NCBI GenBank assembly: GCA_029881835.1
Contig: JAOULV010000056.1
Location: 1 to 7,661 of the forward strand
Reading direction: 5' to 3'
Source of the DNA: Rhodospirillaceae bacterium
GTDB lineage: Bacteria; Pseudomonadota; Alphaproteobacteria; Rhodospirillales; Magnetovibrionaceae
DNA length: 7,661 bases
Made by a program: the position numbers and the translations under genes. Positions 1 to 5,089 of the stretch are shown here, piece by piece. The notes under the pieces were generated by a model. The model was not told where the DNA came from and ran no database searches. It worked only from the letters and a program-made list of their open reading frames with translations. The first letter of the stretch is position 1, and each line of letters opens with the position of its first letter.

Positions 1-17
1 TTCAAATAAATAAAATT

Positions 18-55
18 CAGCCGGGCGCAAATGATATGTGCCCGGCTGTTTTTTT
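18..55 (+). terminator. Intrinsic terminator of an upstream gene outside the window
   Basis: A 12-bp GC-rich stem (18-29 with 37-48, one G-U pair) closes a 7-base loop and is followed by seven T residues (49-55). This is a textbook Rho-independent terminator for + strand transcription entering from the left. The opposite side of the stem is A-rich, so it may also work weakly on the - strand. It separates moaA from whatever lies upstream, and it shows that the open frame reaching back to position 31 does not mark the true moaA start. Confidence 0.9.
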
Positions 56-123
56 GCCCAGCCAACAATCCCACAAAATATTTATGGGCGACATTCACCC
101 CGATGGGGTTTAAAAGCTATAAA

Positions 124-1113
124 ATGATTGATCCATTTGGCAGAAAAATAAGCTACCTGCGCGTTTCGGTGACGGACCGCTGCGATTTCCGTTGCAGTTA
201 TTGCATGGCCGAAGATATGGATTTTTTACCCCGTTCCGAAATTCTTGACTTGGAAGAAATAGACCGGGTCGCCAGCGCCTTTATTAAGCGCGGGGTTGAT
301 AAAATACGCCTGACCGGGGGCGAGCCGTTGGTGCGCAGAGGCATAATGAAGCTTGTCAATTCGCTTTCACGCCATAAAAAAAGCGGGGCATTAAAAGAGC
401 TGACGTTAACCACCAACGCAAGCCAGCTTTACCGTTTTGCCGATGATCTAGCAGGTAGCGCGATTGAGCGCATAAATGTTTCGCTTGATACCCTAAACCC
501 TGAAACATTTACCCGCCTTACCAAAAATGGTGACCACGCACAGGTAATGCGCGGAATTGATGCCGCACACAAAGTCGGGCTAAAAATTAAAATCAATACG
601 GTCGCCTTAAAAGGCATTAATGATAATGAATTTGATGAAATTATAAACTGGTGTGGCGAGCGCGGGTTTGATTTGACGTTAATTGAGACCATGCCAATGG
701 GCGATATTGGAAATTTGCGTTATGACCACCACCTGAGCCTTAGCGACGTTCGCAAACGGCTTGAAAAAAACTGGACCATGAGCCAATCGTCATACAGCAC
801 GGGCGGGCCATCCAAATACGTTGATATTGCAGAAACCAAAACCAAGCTTGGTTTTATCACCCCCCTATCGGATCATTTCTGCGATAGCTGCAACCGGGTG
901 CGCCTAACGTGCACCGGCACGCTTTATATGTGCTTGGGGCAGGATGCTTCGGTTGACCTGCGTGAACCATTGCGCGCAGACCCAAGCGGCGAAAAGCTGG
1001 CCAGCGCAATTGAAAGCGCAATTTCAAATAAACCTAAGGGCCATGATTTTGAGATAAAATCAGGTGAAAACATTCCAGCCGTTGCCCGCCATATGAGCGT
1101 AACCGGGGGCTAA
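124..1113 (+). CDS. moaA: GTP 3',8-cyclase MoaA (molybdenum cofactor biosynthesis)
   Basis: Radical SAM enzyme that converts GTP to (8S)-3',8-cyclo-7,8-dihydroguanosine 5'-triphosphate, the first step of molybdenum cofactor synthesis in the cytoplasm; MoaC acts next. Residues 20-27 (CDFRCSYC) are the CxxxCxxC radical SAM cluster ligands. GGEP at 65-68 is the SAM-binding motif. Cys253, Cys256 and Cys270 form the C-terminal CxxCx13C cluster that holds GTP in this family. The protein ends in GG, the C-terminal dipeptide needed for MoaA activity. With this start it has 329 residues, the same as the E. coli enzyme. An in-frame ATG at 103 would add seven residues; neither start has a clear Shine-Dalgarno sequence, and many alphaproteobacterial homologues carry a few residues before IDPFGR, so the start is open. 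No other moa or moe gene is in the window. Confidence 0.96.
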   Translation: MIDPFGRKISYLRVSVTDRCDFRCSYCMAEDMDFLPRSEILDLEEIDRVASAFIKRGVDKIRLTGGEPLVRRGIMKLVNSLSRHKKSGALKELTLTTNASQLYRFADDLAGSAIERINVSLDTLNPETFTRLTKNGDHAQVMRGIDAAHKVGLKIKINTVALKGINDNEFDEIINWCGERGFDLTLIETMPMGDIGNLRYDHHLSLSDVRKRLEKNWTMSQSSYSTGGPSKYVDIAETKTKLGFITPLSDHFCDSCNRVRLTCTGTLYMCLGQDASVDLREPLRADPSGEKLASAIESAISNKPKGHDFEIKSGENIPAVARHMSVTGG

Positions 1114-1137
1114 ACCCTTGAGCGCACGCCATCACCT

Positions 1138-1165
1138 TTGCAAAACACCTTGGTTTCTGTATTCT
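1138..1165 (+). promoter_or_regulatory. Possible sigma-70-type promoter for nadK
   Basis: TTGCAA (1138-1143) and TATTCT (1160-1165) are 16 bases apart, each matching four of six consensus positions. They lie in the 90-base gap between moaA and nadK. No terminator is visible in the gap, so nadK could equally be read through from moaA. The match is weak and could be chance. Confidence 0.25.
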
Positions 1166-1203
1166 TTGGCAACACACTGTTTAGGGTTTAGGGAAAGATT
1201 TAA

Positions 1204-1971
1204 GTGAAATACAACAAAATAGCATTCGTCGCTGCCCGCCAAAAACAGGCACAAGACGCGCTAAAAAAAATGCAGGCCAAATATGGCAACACCGACCCGG
1301 CAAAGGCGGATGTTATTGTGGCGCTGGGTGGTGATGGCTTTATGTTGCGCACATTACATAAATTCCTTAAACGCAACACCCCCATTTTCGGAATGAACCG
1401 TGGTTCGGTTGGTTTTTTGATGAACGAGTTCAGGGTTGTGGGTCTAAAAAAACGCCTAGAGCTTGCCCAGGCAATCAACCTTCACCCGCTACGCATGAAA
1501 GTTACCGAAGTAAACGGCAAAACCCGTGAAGCGCTGGCTATAAACGAAGTGTCTCTACTGCGGCAAACGCGCCTTGCGGCAAAGCTTAAAATAAAAATTG
1601 ACGGCAAGGTGCAAATGAAAGAATTGATTTGCGATGGCGCAATAGTTGCAACCCCTGCCGGTAGTACCGCATACAACCTTTCGGCCCACGGACCGATTAT
1701 CCCGCTTGGGGCAGACCTTATTGCCCTTACGCCCATAAGTGCGTTTCGCCCGCGCCAGTGGCGCGGTGCGCTATTGCCAAGCGATGCAAAAATTGAATTT
1801 GAGGTTCTTGACCCCCATGAACGCCAAGTGAGCGTCGCCGCCGATGGAACCGAGGTTCGCAAAATAAAAAGTGTTACCATTTGCGAAGATGGGGCATTAA
1901 AGCCAACGCTTTTGTTTGATCCCGAACACAACCTTGAAGACCGTATTGTTCGCGAACAATTCCTGCTTTAG
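1204..1971 (+). CDS. nadK: NAD kinase
   Basis: Cytoplasmic NAD kinase, which phosphorylates NAD to NADP using ATP or polyphosphate and so sets the NADPH supply. Family motifs are present in order: GGDG at residues 42-45 (catalytic Asp44), MNRGSVGFL at 64-72, the Asn114-Glu115 pair, and the glycine/threonine-rich segment TPAGSTAYNLSAHGP at 150-164 that contacts NAD. At 255 residues it is a short form lacking the N-terminal extension of the E. coli type, as is usual in alphaproteobacteria. The start is GTG, supported by an AGGGAAAG ribosome binding site at 1190-1197 with a 6-base gap. It follows moaA in the same direction and converges on pyrD. Confidence 0.96.
   Translation: MKYNKIAFVAARQKQAQDALKKMQAKYGNTDPAKADVIVALGGDGFMLRTLHKFLKRNTPIFGMNRGSVGFLMNEFRVVGLKKRLELAQAINLHPLRMKVTEVNGKTREALAINEVSLLRQTRLAAKLKIKIDGKVQMKELICDGAIVATPAGSTAYNLSAHGPIIPLGADLIALTPISAFRPRQWRGALLPSDAKIEFEVLDPHERQVSVAADGTEVRKIKSVTICEDGALKPTLLFDPEHNLEDRIVREQFLL
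1945..1960. repeat. Perfect 16-bp palindrome at the 3' end of nadK
   Basis: ATTGTTCGCGAACAAT reads identically on both strands and lies inside the last codons of nadK (Ile-Val-Arg-Glu-Gln), 9 bases before its stop codon, at the convergent nadK/pyrD junction. As RNA it can form a 6-bp stem with a CGCG loop on either strand. No T-run follows, so it is not a standard terminator. It could be a protein-binding site, a weak bidirectional 3' end, or chance within the codons. Confidence 0.6.
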
Positions 1972-1981
1972 ATCAACGTAA

Positions 1982-3049
1982 TTATTTGTGTTGGGCACCT
2001 ACGGCATCGACAATACTGTCAAAACCATCTGAACGCAGGCAATCAACCAGCTCGCGTTTTATTGCATCAACCAAACCGGGGCCTTCGTAAACCAGCGCGC
2101 TATAAAGCTCAACCAGCGATGCGCCTTGGGTGATTTTTTCATACGCCCCCTGCCCGTCTTCAATTCCACCGACCCCAACCAGCGGTATTTTGCCATTGGT
2201 CGCTATATACATTTCAGCCAAAACCCGTGTGGACATTTCAAAAAGCGGGCGACCGCTCAAACCGCCGGTTTCTACCCGCCTTGTGTCTTTTAATGTTTCG
2301 GGGCGTTCAATTGTGGTGTTGCTAATTATCAGGCCATCAACGCCTGAATCAAGCACAACCTCGGCAATATCTGATTTGTCCTCATCGGTTAAATCCGGGG
2401 CAATTTTTAACAGTACTGGCGTGTAACCACTTTCAACCGAAACGCTATCGCGCGCGCTAAGGGTTCTGGCCAACAGATCCCTTAATGGTTCCGGCCCCTG
2501 AAGCGTGCGCAAACCCGGCGTATTGGGCGATGAAATATTTATAACCAAAAAATCGGCAAGCGGTGAAAACGCCACTGCGCCGATTTCATAATCAGCCGCC
2601 GCATCCGATGTGTCTTTGTTTTTTCCCAAATTAACACCAACTATCCCCGAGCCTTCGGCGCGCCTCCCAAGCCTTGCCATCGCCGCTTCATGGCCTTGGT
2701 TGTTAAAACCCATCTGGTTTATCACGGCGCGATCTTCTTCTAGACGAAAAAGTCTGGGTCTGGGATTTCCTGCTTGCGGTCTTGGGGTAAGTGAGCCCAC
2801 CTCGACAAAGCCAAAACCCTGATCGAGCATTTGCTCAAAAACTTCTGCGTTTTTGTCAAAGCCTGCGGCCAGCCCAATGGGGTTGGGAAACGTCATTCCC
2901 CACAAATAAACCCCAAGCTCTGGCGGGTTGTACGGCCTAGGCACGGGAACCAGCCTTGATTTAAGTGCAAAAAGCGCAAGCGAATGGGCCTGCTCTGGTT
3001 CAAGCAGGCGAATAAAAGGCCAGACGTATTTGTATAACCCCCTAGGCAT
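1982..3049 (-). CDS. pyrD: Quinone-dependent dihydroorotate dehydrogenase (class 2)
   Basis: Oxidises dihydroorotate to orotate in pyrimidine synthesis and passes electrons through FMN to membrane quinones. Class 2 is shown by the amphipathic N-terminal extension (residues 1-30, ending AHSLALFALK) that docks on the inner membrane, and by the catalytic Ser174 in NISSPNTPGLR. Other family blocks are NPIGLAAGFDKN (56-67), the segment with TPRPQAGNPRPRLFR (88-102) and NQMGFNN (111-117), LGKNKDT (141-147), KIAPDL with Lys215, SNTT (243-246), GGLSGRPLF (262-270) and VGVGGI (291-296). Its 355 residues are slightly more than the 336 of E. coli PyrD, mostly at the C-terminus. No clear ribosome binding site precedes the ATG. 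Confidence 0.97.
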   Translation of the reverse strand: MPRGLYKYVWPFIRLLEPEQAHSLALFALKSRLVPVPRPYNPPELGVYLWGMTFPNPIGLAAGFDKNAEVFEQMLDQGFGFVEVGSLTPRPQAGNPRPRLFRLEEDRAVINQMGFNNQGHEAAMARLGRRAEGSGIVGVNLGKNKDTSDAAADYEIGAVAFSPLADFLVINISSPNTPGLRTLQGPEPLRDLLARTLSARDSVSVESGYTPVLLKIAPDLTDEDKSDIAEVVLDSGVDGLIISNTTIERPETLKDTRRVETGGLSGRPLFEMSTRVLAEMYIATNGKIPLVGVGGIEDGQGAYEKITQGASLVELYSALVYEGPGLVDAIKRELVDCLRSDGFDSIVDAVGAQHK

Positions 3050-3052
3050 AAA

Positions 3053-3070
3053 GGAACATTATCAGGTTCC
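3053..3070. repeat. Short inverted repeat upstream of the pyrD start
   Basis: GGAAC (3053-3057) and GTTCC (3066-3070) are 5-bp inverted arms with an 8-base spacer, directly before the pyrD start codon on the - strand. In enterobacteria a leader hairpin controls pyrC and pyrD translation, but here the predicted transcription start falls within the first arm, so an mRNA hairpin would probably be incomplete. An operator or chance are alternatives. Confidence 0.3.
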
Positions 3071-3072
3071 AG

Positions 3073-3098
3073 ATTATAATTCATGACTTTTTGATCAA
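3073..3098 (-). promoter_or_regulatory. Candidate pyrD promoter
   Basis: On the - strand TATAAT (3078-3073) is a perfect -10 element. TTGATC (3098-3093) is a partial -35 element, but the spacer is only 14 bases, which is short. Transcription would begin about 17 bases before the pyrD start, leaving almost no leader. A second, more distant promoter-like pair on this strand lies at 3287-3259 (TTGTCA, 17 bases, TATATA), but the AT-rich sequence there makes chance matches likely. Confidence 0.35.
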
Positions 3099-3217
3099 AT
3101 GATTTTGGCTTTCGGGGGCGGATAAAAGGCCTATTCGCACAATGGGAAAACTGGCCATAAAACCACGGCCCAATTTGCATTATGCATGGCTTATTGCCGC
3201 ATTGGCTGTATTTGCCT

Positions 3218-3232
3218 GGCGTGACCCACGCC
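3218..3232. promoter_or_regulatory. Inverted repeat, candidate enhancer (activator) site for the sigma-54 promoter
   Basis: GGCGTG-ACC-CACGCC is a perfect 6-bp inverted repeat with a 3-base spacer. Its centre lies about 120 bases upstream of the start site predicted for the sigma-54 promoter at 3320-3336, within the usual distance for sites bound by AAA+ enhancer-binding proteins. It does not match the NtrC or NifA consensus sites that I know. It could also be a chance hairpin; only one copy is seen. Confidence 0.4.
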
Positions 3233-3268
3233 CTGAAAAATACCTTATTTTTATAAATTATATAATTA

Positions 3269-3281
3269 ATTCAATATGTTA
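3269..3281 (+). promoter_or_regulatory. Candidate IHF binding site
   Basis: ATTCAATATGTTA matches 12 of 13 positions of the IHF consensus WATCAANNNNTTR, with a mismatch only at position 2. It lies between the inverted repeat (3218-3232) and the sigma-54 promoter, near position -72 relative to the predicted start. IHF often bends DNA there to bring an enhancer-bound activator to the sigma-54 holoenzyme. The surrounding DNA is very AT-rich, which raises the chance of an accidental match. Confidence 0.4.
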
Positions 3282-3319
3282 TGACAATAACTAGATCATA
3301 ATTGGGCGGTCGAATAATT

Positions 3320-3336
3320 CTGGCACGGGGTTTGCT
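3320..3336 (+). promoter_or_regulatory. Sigma-54 (RpoN) -24/-12 promoter
   Basis: CTGGCACGGGGTTTGCT matches every defined position of the consensus YTGGCACGrNNNTTGCW, including the invariant GG (3322-3323) and GC (3334-3335) at the required spacing. Transcription should start near 3347, leaving a leader of about 34 bases that carries the ribosome binding site at 3371-3375 before the ATG at 3381. Sigma-54 promoters need an ATP-using activator, so the downstream genes are probably silent until a specific signal arrives. This promoter also supports the + strand reading of 3381-3638 over the antisense frame. Confidence 0.75.
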
Positions 3337-3380
3337 CTATTTGTACTTGAGAGAGAACGGATCGCAAAAAAAGGATACCG

Positions 3381-3638
3381 ATGATGGCCACCAAGCCCCC
3401 CACAAATGCCATCTCATCCGGGTACCAAGCCCCCAGGAACCCGTCTTTAAAAAGCGATCCGTTTTCCTCTTCCTTGGCACTAATTGATCTGTTGGGAAAA
3501 TCAGGCCTACTGCTTGCCCCGGCAAAACCTGAAGATGCATTGATAAAATCTGTCGCTAAAAGATATGGCGTATCCCCAATGCAAGCCAAGGGCGTTTACA
3601 GAACCATCGCCGGATTTGGCGAAAAAGATATGCATTAA
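3381..3638 (+). CDS. Small protein of unknown function, first gene of a sigma-54-driven pair
   Basis: I do not recognise this 85-residue protein. The N-terminal half (about 1-33) is rich in Pro, Ser, Lys and Asn and looks disordered. The C-terminal half has a Leu-rich stretch (LIDLLGKSGLLLAP, about 35-48) followed by a likely helical, basic segment, AKRYGVSPMQAKGVYRTIAG. There is no signal peptide, clear membrane segment or cysteine. The start has a good ribosome binding site, AAGGA at 3371-3375, 5 bases away, and lies about 34 bases after the predicted sigma-54 start site. A second ATG follows immediately as codon 2. The next gene begins 38 bases downstream with no terminator between, so they probably share a transcript. 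An open frame on the - strand (3589-3296) overlaps it but lacks a credible start. Confidence 0.6.
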   Translation: MMATKPPTNAISSGYQAPRNPSLKSDPFSSSLALIDLLGKSGLLLAPAKPEDALIKSVAKRYGVSPMQAKGVYRTIAGFGEKDMH

Positions 3639-3676
3639 ACAAAATTAATAAAAAAATACAAACAGGGACAAAAAAG

Positions 3677-3883
3677 ATGAGCTACAAGTCTGCACCCAGC
3701 AACGACAACCAATCAATAACTTACGAAACAGCGTCGCAGTACGTAAATTACCAAACAGGTGCGTCAAACAAAGATTTTTTTGAAGATGGTTTTTTTAACA
3801 TGATAGCCTTTAGGGGCTTCATGGTTTTGTCCATCTCTGCTATTGCGGCTAATTTGCGGGTGATTTTAGAAAACGTACTTTAG
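3677..3883 (+). CDS. Small putative membrane protein with an FFEDGFF motif
   Basis: I do not recognise this 68-residue protein. Residues 1-32 are polar (Ser, Asn, Gln, Tyr), then comes DFFEDGFF (33-40) and a hydrophobic stretch of about 20 residues (43-64, IAFRGFMVLSISAIAANLRV and on) that could be a single, somewhat weak membrane span or an amphipathic helix. The arginines at 46 and 61 argue for caution. There is no signal-peptide cleavage site, so an inner-membrane or peripheral location is more likely than secretion. The start is supported by AGGGA at 3664-3668, 8 bases before the ATG. It follows the 3381 gene after 38 A-rich bases and converges on the FecR-domain gene with 12 bases between the stop codons. 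Confidence 0.65.
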   Translation: MSYKSAPSNDNQSITYETASQYVNYQTGASNKDFFEDGFFNMIAFRGFMVLSISAIAANLRVILENVL

Positions 3884-3895
3884 CTAACAATATTT

Positions 3896-4948
3896 TTAAT
3901 CGTGGTCACTATCACCCTTGTCGCGTTCACCGTGTGAGCTTTCACGATCAGATTCTGATGAATCATCATCGTCACCGCCATCGTCGTCGTCACCGTCATC
4001 TCCGCTATCGTCGTCGCCATCGTCGCCTTCATTTTCGCTGTCATTTTCGGAAACATCTGTGTCATCTGAATCATGGCTTTCATTTTCTGATTCTGATCGC
4101 CCTTCATAAGCATCATCATCGCCGGATTCACGAGATGCCATTTGGTACTCATCATCAAATTCACCGCCCCGATGATCGTCTATTTCTTGATCATGACCGT
4201 GTTCGTTACTGGCCAGCTCAACCTCATCACGATCTTCGCTATCAATCCATCCGGCAACGCCTGGTATTTTGCGGTCAACCTCGTCATCACCCGTAAGGTC
4301 AATTCCGCCAAACGGGGTGGACAATTCGCCATCTTTTTCAATTTTTCCGGTGGAGCCCACATCTATGAAGACGGTTGGTTTGCTTGAGCGCTCACTGGCT
4401 CTGTCCATGCGCCTTTCTTTGTTGCGTGCGCGCATAATTGCTGCGCCCTTCACCACGCCAACCGAAGTTGTGCCATCGCTATCAATTTTAATGGCAAGCT
4501 CGGTACCGCGAATTCCAATTGTTGCGGTCGGGGTCAGTATGGTTATGTTTTCTTTTTTAATGTGACCGGAAGCATAATAATATGTTCCTTGGGCCAAACT
4601 TATTACAAGGCTGTTGTCGTTTTTGTTTCCATCAGGGTCGTAAATCAACTCGTCAACCGTAACCTCGGCCTCACTGCCAAGGGTCATGGTTGTGGCGTCC
4701 ATAAACTGAACCGTCATGGATGAATTTTTACCAGTTGCAAGTATTTCCCCGGCACCAACCAAATCGCCCGCGTTTTTTTCGTAAACCACACCAACCGCAC
4801 GTTTGGCAAATGTTTCACCAACGGATTCATGCACCGAACCAACGGCAACACCAAGCGGCATGGCGGTTGCGGCAAAAGAAGCAAAAATCGCCAACCCGGC
4901 AGTTACGATGATGGTCAGTAAAATGTTTTTAAAATTGAAAAACTTCAT
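3896..4948 (-). CDS. Exported FecR-domain protein with a highly acidic C-terminal tail
   Basis: 350 residues in three parts. A signal peptide (1-29) has lysines, a hydrophobic core (about 9-23) and an ATA site before Met30. A FecR-like beta-rich domain spans about 57-155: GDLVGAGEILATG (61-73), a repeat-like strand region with LGSEAEVTVDELIYDP (90-105), and TPTATIGIRGTEL (139-151), the signature of this domain. The tail (about 236-350) is almost all Asp, Glu, Ser, Gly and His, with the most acidic core at 276-334. The likely location is periplasm or cell surface. It lacks the N-terminal cytoplasmic domain of classical FecR anti-sigma regulators, so a structural or calcium-binding role is more likely than iron signalling; that is inference. 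The ATG at 4948 is chosen over an upstream TTG because AGGGA (4957-4953) is well placed and the signal peptide begins there. Confidence 0.85.
   Translation of the reverse strand: MKFFNFKNILLTIIVTAGLAIFASFAATAMPLGVAVGSVHESVGETFAKRAVGVVYEKNAGDLVGAGEILATGKNSSMTVQFMDATTMTLGSEAEVTVDELIYDPDGNKNDNSLVISLAQGTYYYASGHIKKENITILTPTATIGIRGTELAIKIDSDGTTSVGVVKGAAIMRARNKERRMDRASERSSKPTVFIDVGSTGKIEKDGELSTPFGGIDLTGDDEVDRKIPGVAGWIDSEDRDEVELASNEHGHDQEIDDHRGGEFDDEYQMASRESGDDDAYEGRSESENESHDSDDTDVSENDSENEGDDGDDDSGDDGDDDDGGDDDDSSESDRESSHGERDKGDSDHD
3961..4030. repeat. Degenerate trinucleotide repeat in the acidic-tail coding region
   Basis: About 70 bases of imperfect ATC/GTC/GCC triplets (+ strand) encode the Asp/Gly/Ser-rich core of the tail on the - strand. 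Because the unit is three bases, gain or loss of units would change tail length without breaking the frame. Confidence 0.7.
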
Positions 4949-4973
4949 TTTTTCCCTGCGGGCCAAGAGCGTT

Positions 4974-5002
4974 TTTAAAAGTGTTGTTTGTTACATAGAC
5001 AA
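4974..5002 (-). promoter_or_regulatory. Candidate promoter of the FecR-domain gene
   Basis: On the - strand TTGTCT (5002-4997) and TTTAAA (4979-4974) are separated by exactly 17 bases, each matching four of six consensus positions. The predicted start near 4967 leaves a leader of about 19 bases that contains the AGGGA ribosome binding site. It lies in the 141-base gap after hisS. No hairpin-plus-T-run terminator for hisS is visible in that gap, so read-through from hisS is possible. Confidence 0.4.
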
Positions 5003-5089
5003 CGCCAAAGCCAGGGGAAATAATCCCGCTCAGGAAAAAATTGTTAATTATTTGATTTTGCTTAATTTTATTGGGGTTTTTAGAGGTTT

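Larger units (their letters stand above)
3050..3380. other. Regulatory region between pyrD and the small-gene pair
   Basis: This 331-base stretch separates the divergently read pyrD (-) and the small gene at 3381 (+). It holds a candidate pyrD promoter and small inverted repeat on the left (3053-3098), a 15-bp inverted repeat (3218-3232), an AT-rich block (about 3237-3302) with an IHF-like site, and a consensus sigma-54 promoter (3320-3336). A 50-codon + strand frame (3142-3294) is not credible as a gene (see rejected items). I see no RNA gene or terminator here. Confidence 0.7.

Noticed and set aside
31..123. N-terminal extension of MoaA by 31 residues to an ATG at 31
   Set aside because: The extension begins inside the hairpin and T-run of the terminator at 18-55, and the added residues do not look like MoaA. 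The ATG at 124 gives the family's usual 329 residues.
3142..3294. A 50-codon + strand frame with a short hydrophobic stretch (YAWLIAALAVFAW)
   Set aside because: It has only a weak, badly spaced AAGG upstream, its last third is a translation of AT-rich promoter DNA, and it overlaps the candidate enhancer and IHF sites.
3918..4296. Long + strand frames opposite the acidic tail (Ser/Pro-rich and His/Arg-rich)
   Set aside because: These are low-complexity antisense translations of the Asp/Glu triplet repeats, with no ribosome binding site.
4949..4966. TTG start for the FecR-domain protein, six codons upstream
   Set aside because: It would translate through the AGGGA ribosome binding site, and the signal peptide starts naturally at the ATG at 4948.
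4998..5013. Sigma-54-like TGGCTTTGGCGTTGTC on the - strand upstream of the FecR-domain gene
   Set aside because: The invariant GC of the -12 element is GT and the -24 block reads TGGCTT; a 17-base-spaced sigma-70-type pair at 5002-4974 is the better explanation.
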